Part shown: piece by piece, positions 1 through 9,573 of the stretch
Position numbering within the stretch: position 1 is the first letter of the stretch
How the letters are laid out: each line of letters begins with the position of its first letter
IMG/VR virus record: IMGVR_UViG_3300030044_000035
Location: 1 to 45,579 of that record
Length of the DNA: 45,579 nucleotides
Origin: a virus
Reading direction: 5' to 3' (one strand)
Program-made: the position numbers and the translations under genes
The notes under the pieces: model-generated
The model's database searches: none
What the model was told of the DNA's origin: nothing
Seen by the model: the letters and a program-made list of their open reading frames with translations, nothing else

Positions 1-2
1 GC

Positions 3-1295
3 CAGCCGCTGCTGCACCAAGAAGCCGGTACCGCACACATGCCGGGTGGAGATACACAGACCCCAGGACGACCCGACTCCTACTATAAAGACCAAAACCC
101 AAGCGCTGCCGTGCTCGCTGCTCAGGCTAACTCGCGAGGGGCGGATACTGTCTCTGCGCCGACAACCCCAGCGCCGACAACCCCAGCGACCCCCAGCACC
201 CCAGCGCCGACCGTAGCCTCTGCTCCTGTTCCTGTTCCTGACCCCATCGTCGGTAAAGACGGTATGGCGACAGATGGTAGCGGCAACCCTATCCCCGGCT
301 ACGGCTCAATGACCAATTCGAGCGGGAAGCGCGTGTTTTTCTCCCCCGGCTCCGGTACGCAGCAGGGGTCATCCCCCGGCTCCGTGGCTGCTAACCTGCG
401 CGCAGCCTACGCGCCGACGCAGTACGCCGACGACAGGCCGGGTGAGGCGATGCGAGATTTCGCAGCCGGGCGGGGGCTTCAATCAGGCAACTCTGGTGGT
501 CTTGGTCAAGGCGACTCACTCGCCGATCTCGCTTACCGTGGGGGCATGCAGAAAGCCGCTATGCGCCAGCAGGGGCTGAACATTCAGCAACAACAGGTTA
601 CTGGCGATCAAGGGCTGCGCAGCCGGGAAATCGACTCCCGTTACGGCTCGGAAATGTACGGCCATGACGTGCAGCGCGAAAACAACCAGAGCACTGTGCA
701 AGCCAGCATGATCAATTCCGCAGCCCTGCGTGATCAGGCGCGGGCGCAGATGGCTATCGCGCAGATGAACCACCGCGATCTGCTCGGTCAGCAGGATATA
801 ACCAACAAGCGCGAACAGGATGCGCAGAACTTCGAGCAGAACCAAAAATCCGATACCCAGTTGACGACTGACCTCCAGAAGCAGAACCCCGGCTCCGAGC
901 CAGGGAAGTTCGACGACGCTACCGTGGCGCAGCAGAGAACTGGCATTGGTCAGTCAATGGCTGCGCTTGGCATCAAGAGCTATGCCGCGCTCGATCCGCT
1001 GAAGCGCCAGCAGCTGCTGGCTGGGAGCAAACTGATTTCCAAGATCAACTCCAACGCTTCGACCTGGAACCCATTCATGGCGGATTACATGAAGACGGTA
1101 ATGCCCCATAACCTCGTAGGTATGAAGAGGATGACAAACGGTGACTACCAGACGCCAGATTATACTGATGCCTCTGGGGCAAAACGCTCCGGTCAGGTTA
1201 TCCCTGGTCGTATTGTCGACAAGGTGAACTCCGACCGTATCATGGGTCAGCCGTCAGGCGACGAATTCTCCTCGCTCATGCAAGGAGGTCAATAA
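3..1295 (+). CDS. Virion/ejection protein, 5'-partial
   Basis: The reading frame is open to the left edge. The first ATG (39) has no Shine-Dalgarno, so the true start probably lies outside the window. The visible part (about 430 residues) has a Pro/Thr/Ala-rich low-complexity stretch near residues 40-70 of the ATG-39 numbering, encoded in part by a tandem 15-bp repeat. A Gln/Asn-rich helical segment (about 175-285) follows, with a more globular C terminus. It overlaps the next gene by one base (TAATG). The position just before a giant polyvalent protein, and the Gln-rich helical make-up, resemble podovirus internal or ejection proteins. No catalytic motif is seen, so the role is inferred from context. 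Confidence 0.7.
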   Translation, partial: QPLLHQEAGTAHMPGGDTQTPGRPDSYYKDQNPSAAVLAAQANSRGADTVSAPTTPAPTTPATPSTPAPTVASAPVPVPDPIVGKDGMATDGSGNPIPGYGSMTNSSGKRVFFSPGSGTQQGSSPGSVAANLRAAYAPTQYADDRPGEAMRDFAAGRGLQSGNSGGLGQGDSLADLAYRGGMQKAAMRQQGLNIQQQQVTGDQGLRSREIDSRYGSEMYGHDVQRENNQSTVQASMINSAALRDQARAQMAIAQMNHRDLLGQQDITNKREQDAQNFEQNQKSDTQLTTDLQKQNPGSEPGKFDDATVAQQRTGIGQSMAALGIKSYAALDPLKRQQLLAGSKLISKINSNASTWNPFMADYMKTVMPHNLVGMKRMTNGDYQTPDYTDASGAKRSGQVIPGRIVDKVNSDRIMGQPSGDEFSSLMQGGQ

Positions 1296-4200
1296 TGGCT
1301 GGCCTCCAGGACTTGATGCCAGCTCCGACCTACTCCACGGACGCGACGGGTGGGGATGGATCATTAGTTAAGGGTCTCCGTGCAGGCTGGGAAGGCGTCA
1401 AAAGCCAAACCCACCAGCTGCTCGGTCAGGCCGGTGAGGGCTTAGGGGCCGATCAGTTCGCCGCAGACCAGCGTGCGCAGTCCGTAGCCAACCAGCAGGC
1501 AGCTGCGGCTGACTCTCAAGGTGCAGTGCAGCATTTCTCCGATGTGCATGGCCTTCGCGACTTCGGTAACTGGGGCATGTACAACCTCGGCGCGATGGCA
1601 CCGACCGTCGCCGCAGGCGCAGCCGGAGCACTCGCCGCAAGGTATTTCCCCGGTGGAGTGTCCGCAGAGGGCGCGGTGCTCGGCAACGCTGCCGGTATGG
1701 CTCCCGGCATGATCGGAGAGCAGCTTCAGGCCCAGCAAAACGACCCAGAACAGGCTAAAAAGCCGTGGCTGGACCGAACCCTTACCGCAGGCGTTGGCGG
1801 GGGCCTACAGTCCCTTGTTACGGCTGCTGCCCCTGGCACGATTGAGAGTAAGTTCTTGGCTCCCGCCGTCGAAGGTGTTGCTAAAACTGCTACGCCATTC
1901 CTTGAGGGACTGGCCCACAACGTACCGGGCGCGGTGGCCGGCAACGCTGCAGCGATGGCTGCGTCAACGGAGATCGGCCATCAGGCGGCGAGCCATTTAA
2001 ACCCTAACCGCGACGCGTCGAACGATCTGGAAGAGGACAAGCAAGCGGCTATTGAGGGCGGTGCTATGGGTGCGCCGTTCGGCGTGCTGGGCGCTGCCGG
2101 TGACATGCGGGGCGCGAAAGCCGAACCAAAACCCGGTGAAGCCGCCAGCGGCAGCATAACCAGCAAGGTGTTCGGCAATGGGAAGGATGGAGCGGTCAGC
2201 AAGAGCAGCGGAGTGCCGGTGGCGCTGGACAAACCAGCGGTGCCTGCACCCGATGATTTGGGTACGTCGGAGTCCGCGCCGCTCGGTGCGCGCATGGACG
2301 CAGCGACGAAAGTGTTCACTCCGCCCGCGCCTCCCGATCTCGCAGCAGCGGCTGAAGGCAAGCCGCCTGAAGAAGCCATGATGGCGATGGACCAGCTGCA
2401 GGCCGATATCAAGGCCAAGGACGACGCGACGAATGCAGCGATGGCTCGCCGTCGTGCGGAGAGAGCGCCGAAGAACCTGCCTGCTGATGAGCCGCCGCTG
2501 CCGGATGAACTGCCCCCTGATGTCAGCATGAGCATGATGAGCACCAACGCTCCTGAAGGTGCGGCTGCGGACGACGCTAAAACACTGGCGGCGTTCGTGG
2601 CGAAAGCCAAGGCAGGCAAGGTTGAACCGTGGCGTGTGCAGGATGTCGCCGATATGCTGCAGGATAACGGCAAGCCGCCAACAGCGCTAGTTCACATGTA
2701 CGGTGAGATGGAGCCGGGGGAGGGCAAAGACAATTTCCTGACGGCGGTAAATCAGGTCATGAAAGCGGCGAGCGACAAGAAGACGCTGACGGACAGCCTG
2801 ACCGGCATGCTGAAAGACAAAGACGTGCAGCCCGGTTACGTTAATCAGTTGATCCCCTATTTGAAGTCGTATTTTAACGACGACTTGACGAGAGGGCTGA
2901 ATCCTGCCGAGAGCAAGATGTTGACGGAGCATATCGACAACGTGATGCGGGACACCTTCAACGATCCTCGGCAGGTCAGCGATTTGTTCGAGAGCGAAAA
3001 AGGCAGCGAGATCAGCGACGAAGGTTCGTCCGTTACCGGCGCGGCCAAGAGCGAGAGCGAGCTGAGTGATGCCCCCGGAGTAGACCCCGGCGCGTCGTTC
3101 GACGCAACTGACCCGGAGTACACGAACTATTACGGCCAGGGCAAGGACAAGGCGAACCCGCAGTACATGCTGAGTGACGAGGCCCACAAGGCCGAATATG
3201 GCGACGCCACACGCAGCACGGCGTCGGATGTCGCAGCACAGGCCGCAGCTGCTCATCCTGACGCAGCCATCGGCTGGGTTTCCGCTACGGACCACGCCAG
3301 AGAGAATGGCGTACCGGCCACGAAACTGAACGCGCAGACGAAGGGCAAGCCGGAGAACTACGGGCTGGTCACGGCGAAGGGGCGCACGAGCCGCGACGCC
3401 TTCACTGCCGACGACGTGCAGAACATGAAGTTGGACACGGACAAATACCCGAACTCCGACAGCCGCATGGAGGTCAAGGGCGGCGACGGCAAGACGCTCA
3501 ACCTGGACGCCAAGCGGATCGCTGGTGTCATTCAGCGCAAGATGGGCCACAGTGATGTCAGCGAGAGCGTGGGCGATCCGGCGCAAGCGAGGAACGAGAA
3601 GCTGCACGCGCTGCGAGATAACTTTCATGCGGGCGTGGCTGCTCTATCTGATCGCCTTGGTGCCCGCATCGAGCCGAGCGACAGCACAGTGGTTGCCAAG
3701 GGTGTGACTTACGGCGACCTGAAAAATCTGCCGGCGCTTGAGCGGCCTGATATGGGCAGTGAGCTGGACAAGGCCGACGCCACCGGCAAGACTGCTAAAG
3801 AGCCGATGTCCAACGCCGAACAGCGTCGCGCCATATCCACGCTGGATGTGGAGGCGAGCAACCATCAGGCCAACGTATCCAAGGTGCAGAAGAAACTCGG
3901 CATGTCGGACGCTGAGATCAAAACCACCGTCGAAGCCGTGAAAAAGGTCAGCGCGGCTAAGGGGCTGGGGCCGAAAGCTGCCGCCGAGGCGAAACATTGG
4001 CTGAATGAAGTGACCGCCAGAATGAAGGCCGCTGGGTTTAAAGGGGCTGACGCTTACGACCTCGGGTGGGAGAAGGTCAACGCCGACCAGAAAAGTGCCA
4101 GCGCTGACAGAATCCAGGCCGGGGCTGACGCACGCGCGGAGACCGCTCGATTCGAAGCGGTCAAGAGCGGCGACCCACAACGGGTAAAACCAGCTGACTG

Positions 4201-7200
4201 GGCACCGGACTTTCAGGGCGGCGACCAGATCAAGGAAGCTGGCGAGCCGGGGTTAGGTAGAACCGAGATTGACCCCAACGACGATAATATCCACCTCGCC
4301 GACAAAGAGCATGGTGACGATCTCGGTAGGGTTTCCGCTGCGGTGCGCGGGATCGACGCTGCCGACGCTGTGCCGAACCACGCCATCGCTGATAAAGCGA
4401 GAGGACTAGACAAGAACGGCGAGGTCAACGCTCTGGGCAAGTCCCTCGTGGAGACCAAGATTAACTCACTTGGCGTCGGTGCCAAAAGTGCGAGCGACCG
4501 CGCCGTCATCGCGCAGGCGCGTGGGCTGCTGAAGAACTGGGATAAGATGCCGCCGAAGGATCAGGCCAAGCTGTACAGCGAGCTGAAAGACACCAAGCGG
4601 ATCGAGGCTGTGGGCGGCACGATAGACGGCTTAACCAAGTCCCTCGATGCCAGCCAGAACAAGCTCGCCAAGAGCAACGCCGCCCTCGCTGCGGAAGGTA
4701 AGCCGCGCGTGTTCCCGAAGACCGAGGCGCAGGTTGCCAAGGCATTCAGAGATACCGTTAAGACCGACGCAGGCCGTGACGCCACGCTTGAACGCGTGAA
4801 AGCGTCCACCGACGCGAAAAGTCTGCAGTCTGCCGTGTCCCGACTGGTCGACAAAAAAGGCTGGGAGCGCGATGCCAACACCAAGCAGGTTGTCGATGCC
4901 CTCAACACAAAAATCTCCGACCTGATCGCTCACGATCCTGATCAACTGATCGGCATGGACCCGGCGAAACAAGCGCTGGCCGGGGAGTGGAAAGCCGACG
5001 CTTCCAAGTCCGACACAGCGATTGGTACCGGGCGAATCACCGACGCGCAGAAAGCCGAGGTCGCCAAGATCATCAATGACCGGCTCGGGCCGCTGGTGTC
5101 CAGGATGTTCAGCAGCACCATGAAGCACGCGGGAGAATTCACGCCGCAGCTTGCTGACGGGCTGGCCCGAGCTGGGATCAAGGTGTCAGTCTTCGCAAAA
5201 GACCCTGGGAGCGTGGCGCTGCATGAGTCCATGCACGCGCTCTTCGACCACATGCGCAAGATGGGCATGAAGGAGGTCAACGACGCGCTGGCGAAAACGG
5301 CTTCCTCCCCGTCCGTCAGGGGCCAGCTGCGCGAGCTGCTGAAGGATGAGCCAGCTGCGTGGAAGCAGTGCCAGGATAGCGCCGAGGAGCGTGCTGCCTA
5401 CATGTATCAGTTCCACGAGGCCGGCAAGCTGAAGGTCGGCGGCGAGGTCAAGGGCATATTCCAGCGCATCGGCGACTTCATCAAGCGCACGCTGGGTATC
5501 TGGACTTCCGACGAGCGTGCCGTGCAGATCATGAAGTATTTCAGCTCCGGCGACGTGGTGAGGAATATCGGCGACCGCAGCGCCGTGCATAACGCGCTGA
5601 TCAGAGCAGGCAGGAACGAGTCGCTGCACCACATCGGCGAAGCGATGAAGCCGATGTACAACCTCGGACAGCGGGTGTTGGGGATCGGTAGCCAAGGTAT
5701 CCGGGACATGAACATCGACCCGCTGACGAAAATGGTGGACTTGACCGGCCAGCACGCCAATCGTACAGGCGAGGATCGCGGGTTCATTCCGACTTACACG
5801 CAGAAGGCGCGTGACACGATGAATCAGTTGGCGGCTTCATTGTCGAAGTTCTCCGACGCCGACAAGAAAGCGGCGTGGGCGCAGATGCAGACCAGAGAAA
5901 AAGGGCAGGTCGATACTCCTGAGCACGCGGAGATCAAGGCGATCCTGCGCAAGACGCTCACGGACGTGTATGACGGCATGACGAAGGCTGGGGTGAAGAT
6001 CGGGTTCATCAAGGACCACACCCCTGTGCAGTGGGACGCTGCTTACATTGCCGGCCACCAGCCCGAGTTTCTGAAGATGGCTGCGGAGGCGATCAGGCGC
6101 GAAGGGTTCGACGGTACCCCGCAGAGTATCATGAATCACCTGATGCGCAACGACGGCAACGAGCTGGGCATCCAGGACGTGCGCCCCGATACGAAACCCG
6201 GCAACGTGTTCGCCAAGGAGCGAGTATTCAAGCACTTCACCGCCGCCGAGCGCGCACCATTCTTGATCGACGACCCGATGCGCGTGATGTCATCCTATGT
6301 TCACCAGGGCATCAAGCGGGCAGAGTGGGCGGCGCGGTTCGACGACGACAACGGGAAGATCAACGCTGCACGGCAGCAGGCTATTCTCAAACACGGTGCC
6401 ACGGACGAGCAGATCAAACAGTTCGACAACTACATGAACGGCGTGAACGGCTCGCTGGGTAGTGAGCTGTCACCGAAGGCCCGCAGGCTGATGTCCGGCC
6501 TCATGGTCGCCAACAACCTGCGCGTGCTGGGGTTGGGCTGGTTCTCCGGGATGGTTGACCCGATAGGCATCAAGGTACGCGGCGGTACATGGGGCGACGC
6601 GGCCAGCGCGTACAAGGACGGCATCTTTAAGATAGCCAAAAATCTGATCACCGACTCGAAGCCTGACGCCAAGGATAAATTCGCCGAGGACATGGGCGTG
6701 ATCGAGAACGCCATGCTGGGCCATGCGGTGCAGTCGGCTTACGGTGTGACTGGGCTGGGGAACTGGTCGCGCAGAGTCAACGACATGCTGTTCAAGTATA
6801 ACCTGATGGAGCAGCAGGGCCGGAACATGCGCGCAGGCGCGGCGGTGGCGGCGGCGAAGTTCATCGCTCGTCACAACGACGGCTACAACGGGCACAGCGC
6901 ACGGTACATGGAGGAGCTGGGGCTGAAGAAGGGCGAAGCGGTCGTGAAGAACGGCGAGCTGGTTACGGACGCCGACGAGCTGCGGGAACACTTTAAGACG
7001 CAGGGGATTTCCGGCGACGCGCTAGAGGCGAAGGTCGACACGCAGGTCGCCAAGATGAAGATGGCGGTCAACACTTGGGTGGACGGCGCGGTGGTTCGGC
7101 CTGACGCCACGAAGAAGGCCACATGGATGAACGACCCGTACTTCGCGTTGATGGCGCACATGAAGTCGTACACCTACGCGTTTCACGACACGATCCTCAA

Positions 7201-7624
7201 GCGCGTGGCCCATGAAGCTGCGCACGGAAACAACCAGCCTCTCGTCGCGCTCGGCGCTTACGTACCGGTGATGTTCGCTGCGGACATGATGAAGGCGTAT
7301 ATAATAGGCGGCGGGTCGATGCCGGCGTACCAGCAGAACTGGGACACGGGCGACTGGCTGGCACACGAGACTTCACGAGCGGGGCTGCTGTCCACTGGTC
7401 AGTACGCCGCTGACGAGTTCAACGGCATCCGGTCACACGGTGGTTATCTCAATGCACTCGGGCCTGATGTGTCGGAAATTGAACGGCTGGCGAGAGCGGT
7501 GGGCAGTGGTGGCGGGTCGTCGCAGTACGCCAACGCACTCATGCCTGTACCGTTTAATGACTGGCTGGACACAGGCGGTAAGGGTCATTCAGCGGGTGGG
7601 CCGTCCGAGCCAGTGTCGGAGTAG
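1295..7624 (+). CDS. Giant polyvalent virion protein with HExxH metallopeptidase motif
   Basis: This 2109-residue protein starts after a strong AAGGAGG site, with the ATG overlapping the previous stop. Residues about 90-275 hold Gly/Ala-rich hydrophobic stretches like the membrane-active N termini of injected proteins. A long Lys/Asp/Ala-rich helical middle follows. HESMH at 1310-1314, with a downstream SAEERAAY segment, looks like a zinc metallopeptidase site (two His plus a later Glu). The C-terminal ~700 residues resemble the 'large polyvalent protein' architecture of podoviruses (LPD38-like region). Known relatives are packaged and ejected with the DNA, and their enzymatic domains act early in the host. 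Injection and proteolysis here are inferred. No vRNAP motifs or lytic transglycosylase were recognised. Confidence 0.85.
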   Translation: MAGLQDLMPAPTYSTDATGGDGSLVKGLRAGWEGVKSQTHQLLGQAGEGLGADQFAADQRAQSVANQQAAAADSQGAVQHFSDVHGLRDFGNWGMYNLGAMAPTVAAGAAGALAARYFPGGVSAEGAVLGNAAGMAPGMIGEQLQAQQNDPEQAKKPWLDRTLTAGVGGGLQSLVTAAAPGTIESKFLAPAVEGVAKTATPFLEGLAHNVPGAVAGNAAAMAASTEIGHQAASHLNPNRDASNDLEEDKQAAIEGGAMGAPFGVLGAAGDMRGAKAEPKPGEAASGSITSKVFGNGKDGAVSKSSGVPVALDKPAVPAPDDLGTSESAPLGARMDAATKVFTPPAPPDLAAAAEGKPPEEAMMAMDQLQADIKAKDDATNAAMARRRAERAPKNLPADEPPLPDELPPDVSMSMMSTNAPEGAAADDAKTLAAFVAKAKAGKVEPWRVQDVADMLQDNGKPPTALVHMYGEMEPGEGKDNFLTAVNQVMKAASDKKTLTDSLTGMLKDKDVQPGYVNQLIPYLKSYFNDDLTRGLNPAESKMLTEHIDNVMRDTFNDPRQVSDLFESEKGSEISDEGSSVTGAAKSESELSDAPGVDPGASFDATDPEYTNYYGQGKDKANPQYMLSDEAHKAEYGDATRSTASDVAAQAAAAHPDAAIGWVSATDHARENGVPATKLNAQTKGKPENYGLVTAKGRTSRDAFTADDVQNMKLDTDKYPNSDSRMEVKGGDGKTLNLDAKRIAGVIQRKMGHSDVSESVGDPAQARNEKLHALRDNFHAGVAALSDRLGARIEPSDSTVVAKGVTYGDLKNLPALERPDMGSELDKADATGKTAKEPMSNAEQRRAISTLDVEASNHQANVSKVQKKLGMSDAEIKTTVEAVKKVSAAKGLGPKAAAEAKHWLNEVTARMKAAGFKGADAYDLGWEKVNADQKSASADRIQAGADARAETARFEAVKSGDPQRVKPADWAPDFQGGDQIKEAGEPGLGRTEIDPNDDNIHLADKEHGDDLGRVSAAVRGIDAADAVPNHAIADKARGLDKNGEVNALGKSLVETKINSLGVGAKSASDRAVIAQARGLLKNWDKMPPKDQAKLYSELKDTKRIEAVGGTIDGLTKSLDASQNKLAKSNAALAAEGKPRVFPKTEAQVAKAFRDTVKTDAGRDATLERVKASTDAKSLQSAVSRLVDKKGWERDANTKQVVDALNTKISDLIAHDPDQLIGMDPAKQALAGEWKADASKSDTAIGTGRITDAQKAEVAKIINDRLGPLVSRMFSSTMKHAGEFTPQLADGLARAGIKVSVFAKDPGSVALHESMHALFDHMRKMGMKEVNDALAKTASSPSVRGQLRELLKDEPAAWKQCQDSAEERAAYMYQFHEAGKLKVGGEVKGIFQRIGDFIKRTLGIWTSDERAVQIMKYFSSGDVVRNIGDRSAVHNALIRAGRNESLHHIGEAMKPMYNLGQRVLGIGSQGIRDMNIDPLTKMVDLTGQHANRTGEDRGFIPTYTQKARDTMNQLAASLSKFSDADKKAAWAQMQTREKGQVDTPEHAEIKAILRKTLTDVYDGMTKAGVKIGFIKDHTPVQWDAAYIAGHQPEFLKMAAEAIRREGFDGTPQSIMNHLMRNDGNELGIQDVRPDTKPGNVFAKERVFKHFTAAERAPFLIDDPMRVMSSYVHQGIKRAEWAARFDDDNGKINAARQQAILKHGATDEQIKQFDNYMNGVNGSLGSELSPKARRLMSGLMVANNLRVLGLGWFSGMVDPIGIKVRGGTWGDAASAYKDGIFKIAKNLITDSKPDAKDKFAEDMGVIENAMLGHAVQSAYGVTGLGNWSRRVNDMLFKYNLMEQQGRNMRAGAAVAAAKFIARHNDGYNGHSARYMEELGLKKGEAVVKNGELVTDADELREHFKTQGISGDALEAKVDTQVAKMKMAVNTWVDGAVVRPDATKKATWMNDPYFALMAHMKSYTYAFHDTILKRVAHEAAHGNNQPLVALGAYVPVMFAADMMKAYIIGGGSMPAYQQNWDTGDWLAHETSRAGLLSTGQYAADEFNGIRSHGGYLNALGPDVSEIERLARAVGSGGGSSQYANALMPVPFNDWLDTGGKGHSAGGPSEPVSE

Positions 7625-7642
7625 GGAAATTGGGCTTGAAAC

Positions 7643-7770
7643 CGGAAGAACGGAAGTAGCAAATCGCCCGCAAACCCTTTATCTATATACCTCTTCTATT
7701 CTTCCATTCTACTTTAAATAAATTAATAGAAGAAGAGAAGAGAAGGGAGTAATAATATGTATATAGAAGG
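7643..7770. repeat. AT-rich pyrimidine/purine element, copy 1
   Basis: This lies in the convergent intergenic region 7625-7870. The order is CGGAAGAACGGAA, a ~35-bp spacer, a pyrimidine tract with CTTCTATTCTTCC (7693-7705), an AT core (TTTAAATAAATTAAT), a purine tract (AGAAGAGAAGAGAAGGG), then ATATGTATATAG. The same order and 13-bp tract recur in the same orientation at 33190-33320. The pyrimidine and purine tracts form an imperfect inverted repeat around the AT core. Function unknown; candidates are an origin or a regulatory site. The rest of 7625-7870 holds only the hairpin at 7848. Confidence 0.6.
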
Positions 7771-7847
7771 TAGAGGTGGATCAAAAATGGAAGTGGTATA
7801 TTTCCGGGCTATGCGCCGCGATTATAAATGATCGCCCAGTGTTTGTG

Positions 7848-7867
7848 TAAAGCCCGTGAGGGCTTTA
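7848..7867. terminator. Hairpin between convergent transcription units
   Basis: An 8-bp perfect stem (TAAAGCCC/GGGCTTTA) with a GTGA loop lies between the end of the plus-strand giant gene and the end of the minus-strand operon. Neither side has a clean U-tract (GCTTTAG on the plus side), so termination is plausible mainly from its position. Confidence 0.45.
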
Positions 7868-7870
7868 GCT

Positions 7871-8122
7871 TTAGTATTTAAGTCGTTGCGCGAGCGCGTA
7901 GGCTAAACATTCTTGATGGTACCCGCTGCCGCTGGCAGCACGCTCCATGACGAAGGCAACAGCGTCCTCGTCAGTCGCGAACGGCCTTTTCGCGTCGCGG
8001 TCTTTCTTGTTGCCGTAATACTTCTTGATGACGACCCGTTCGTCGCCAGCGAATCGTGGGCGCGTGCTGAACTTCCACCCTTCAGCACGCCCGCGAGTAT
8101 CGTTAGGATAGAGCACGCTCAT
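7871..8122 (-). CDS. Small hypothetical protein, paralogue of the upstream gene
   Basis: An 83-residue protein. The start at 8122 was chosen because its ATGA overlaps the stop of the preceding gene. The C terminus (PFATDEDAVAFVMERAASGSGYHQ, split here for description: PFATDEDAVAF then ERAASGSGYHQECLAYA) closely matches the C terminus of the gene at 8119-8352, so the two are tandem paralogues. No known domain is recognised. It is the last gene of the long minus-strand cluster. Confidence 0.75.
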   Translation of the reverse strand: MSVLYPNDTRGRAEGWKFSTRPRFAGDERVVIKKYYGNKKDRDAKRPFATDEDAVAFVMERAASGSGYHQECLAYALAQRLKY

Positions 8123-8352
8123 TTTGTCATCCTCTCCTGCATGATGTACGCGAGACACACCTGATGATACTCGCTGCCCTCGGCGGCACGCTTGACGACG
8201 AAGTCGCGGGCTTCTTGATCGGTGGCGAACGGCGTGTCGCTCGCATACCCTATGATCCTGTTCGGATGCAGGCGGCTACGCCGACCAATCGGTGACTGGA
8301 GGAACGACCAGCCTTCACTGAATCGTGTTTCATGGTCTTCGAACGGGTTCAT
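8119..8352 (-). CDS. Small hypothetical protein, tandem paralogue
   Basis: A 77-residue protein. The internal ATG at 8352 overlaps the upstream stop (ATGA), so the longer frame from 8433 is unlikely. The C-terminal half (PFATDQEARDFVVKRAAEG, then SEYHQVCLAYIMQERM) aligns without gaps to the gene at 7871-8122. The N-terminal half (EGWSFLQSPIGRRSRL) aligns loosely with EGWKFSTRPRFAGDE. Function unknown. Confidence 0.75.
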   Translation of the reverse strand: MNPFEDHETRFSEGWSFLQSPIGRRSRLHPNRIIGYASDTPFATDQEARDFVVKRAAEGSEYHQVCLAYIMQERMTK

Positions 8353-8543
8353 AAAATCCCCAGTTCCCTTTCCTTGGCCCGATTTCGGCGAAGCAGAGGT
8401 GCCCACGCAATGAAGCTGCCGTCGTCCACCCACACGCCCGTGACCTGAACCTTGCCCTTAGTGAGCAGGGTTAGCTTCACACCGCGTGGTGGCTTGTCGG
8501 TGTAATTGAACCCGGTCGGTTCGGCTGCGAGGTGGTCGATCAT
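8349..8543 (-). CDS. Small hypothetical protein; source of a duplicated segment
   Basis: A 64-residue protein that starts at the ATG overlapping the upstream stop (ATGA, 8540-8543). Its first half (AAEPTGFNYTDKPPRGVKL) is encoded by 8451-8532, a stretch nearly identical to 30066-30147 in the same orientation (80 of 82 positions). The second half has a WxxDGSFIAWAPLLRRNR pattern. No domain recognised. The other copy has lost this second half, so this is the likely intact version. Confidence 0.75.
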   Translation of the reverse strand: MIDHLAAEPTGFNYTDKPPRGVKLTLLTKGKVQVTGVWVDDGSFIAWAPLLRRNRAKERELGIL

Positions 8544-8686
8544 GACGCAGTCGCTTTCATCGCTGCATAGACCACTTCCTCGAAAGTCATCTTGAGGATC
8601 ATGGCTCTGCAGGCAGTGCGGCAGATCAGCGGCCACTGCAGCCGGAGCTGCATATCGATTGGTTCTTCGGGGATGATTGGGTTCAT
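8540..8686 (-). CDS. Small hypothetical protein, 48 residues
   Basis: A short gene between ligase and the 64-residue gene. Its ATG overlaps the ligase stop, and its TGA overlaps the next ATG. Coupling on both sides is the main support. The protein is MNPIIPEEPIDMQLRLQWPL followed by a Cys-containing helix-like segment ending YAAMKATAS. Function unknown. Confidence 0.7.
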   Translation of the reverse strand: MNPIIPEEPIDMQLRLQWPLICRTACRAMILKMTFEEVVYAAMKATAS

Positions 8687-9573
8687 GACATATCCAAAGG
8701 TGAGCGAAACGAAATGAACACAGGGTGACGGGGCGCATCCTTCACGCCGACCAGGAACGACTTGTACTTGATGGTCTTGCCTTCGTGCTCGGGCCGGTTT
8801 GCCCAGATGTGATCGCGCATGCAGTCGTTCAAGCCGGTACCCACGTTGAACTGCACACCGGAAACGATATCCTGCACAACCAGCGCACCCAGCGTTCCTT
8901 TGCCGACCTTGCCAGCCTTGTGGCTTGATCGCTTGGAACGACCGAGTTCGTTGACCTGCTTCTCATTGGTGTTTTCGAGCTGCTCCTCGAACCCGATCAC
9001 TTTGGCCTCGCTGTCGGTAAATCTTTTCACCTTCATCAGCAGGCCCTCATTGCATGTTGAGCGACCAAATTTATAGCGCCCGTGCAGTGACCGCAGGATC
9101 AGCCCCTCATACCCTTTGGTCAGACACTCAGCTTCATACTCCAGCAGTTCGGCCTCATCGTTGATCAGCCGACGTTCGTGGAGGCGCAGGTTCATGCCAA
9201 TCGTAGCGGCTCCGTTGAACCGCTTGATCAGGGCATCGTGGCGGGCAATGTACGGTTCGTCAGGGTCGTTGTGCAGGTCGAACACAAAGAACGTGAAGTC
9301 GTCGGAGACCTTATCCCGCGCCATGAAAAAGCTGGTCGCCTCCTGCATGGCGTTGGGTGAGGTCGGCGAGCCGGCAATCAGCTCACCGTCCATACCCTCG
9401 AACATGGGCTGCGACAAGATCGCCTGGACGTGCTTGTTCGGGATCAGCTTCAGACTTCGTGACAGCAGCTTACCTTCATGTACCAGACCGCGCAGGCCGT
9501 CTAGCTTGGGGCTGGCGTAGCATGGATACTTCAGTTTCATTGGATCATGATCCACGGCGAGCATTGGTTTCAT
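8683..9573 (-). CDS. ATP-dependent DNA ligase
   Basis: A 296-residue T7-like nucleotidyltransferase ligase that seals nicks during phage replication and recombination. Motif I KLDG is at 23-26, with Lys23 the expected AMP-accepting residue. An RSL motif follows near 53-55, a FVFDL segment fits motif III, EGLILR fits motif IV, and LLMKVKR fits motif V. The C-terminal part, with GKGTLGALVV, looks like the OB-fold region. The length is typical for small phage ligases. The start at 9573 overlaps the upstream stop (ATGA); the longer frame from 9618 runs into the neighbour. It is co-transcribed with small unknown genes on both sides. Confidence 0.93.
   Translation of the reverse strand: MKPMLAVDHDPMKLKYPCYASPKLDGLRGLVHEGKLLSRSLKLIPNKHVQAILSQPMFEGMDGELIAGSPTSPNAMQEATSFFMARDKVSDDFTFFVFDLHNDPDEPYIARHDALIKRFNGAATIGMNLRLHERRLINDEAELLEYEAECLTKGYEGLILRSLHGRYKFGRSTCNEGLLMKVKRFTDSEAKVIGFEEQLENTNEKQVNELGRSKRSSHKAGKVGKGTLGALVVQDIVSGVQFNVGTGLNDCMRDHIWANRPEHEGKTIKYKSFLVGVKDAPRHPVFISFRSPLDMS

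Noticed and set aside
1-7624. N4-type virion RNA polymerase
   Set aside because: The capsid and the MoxR/VWA genes suggest N4 links, but the giant protein is shorter and no RNA polymerase motifs were recognised in it.
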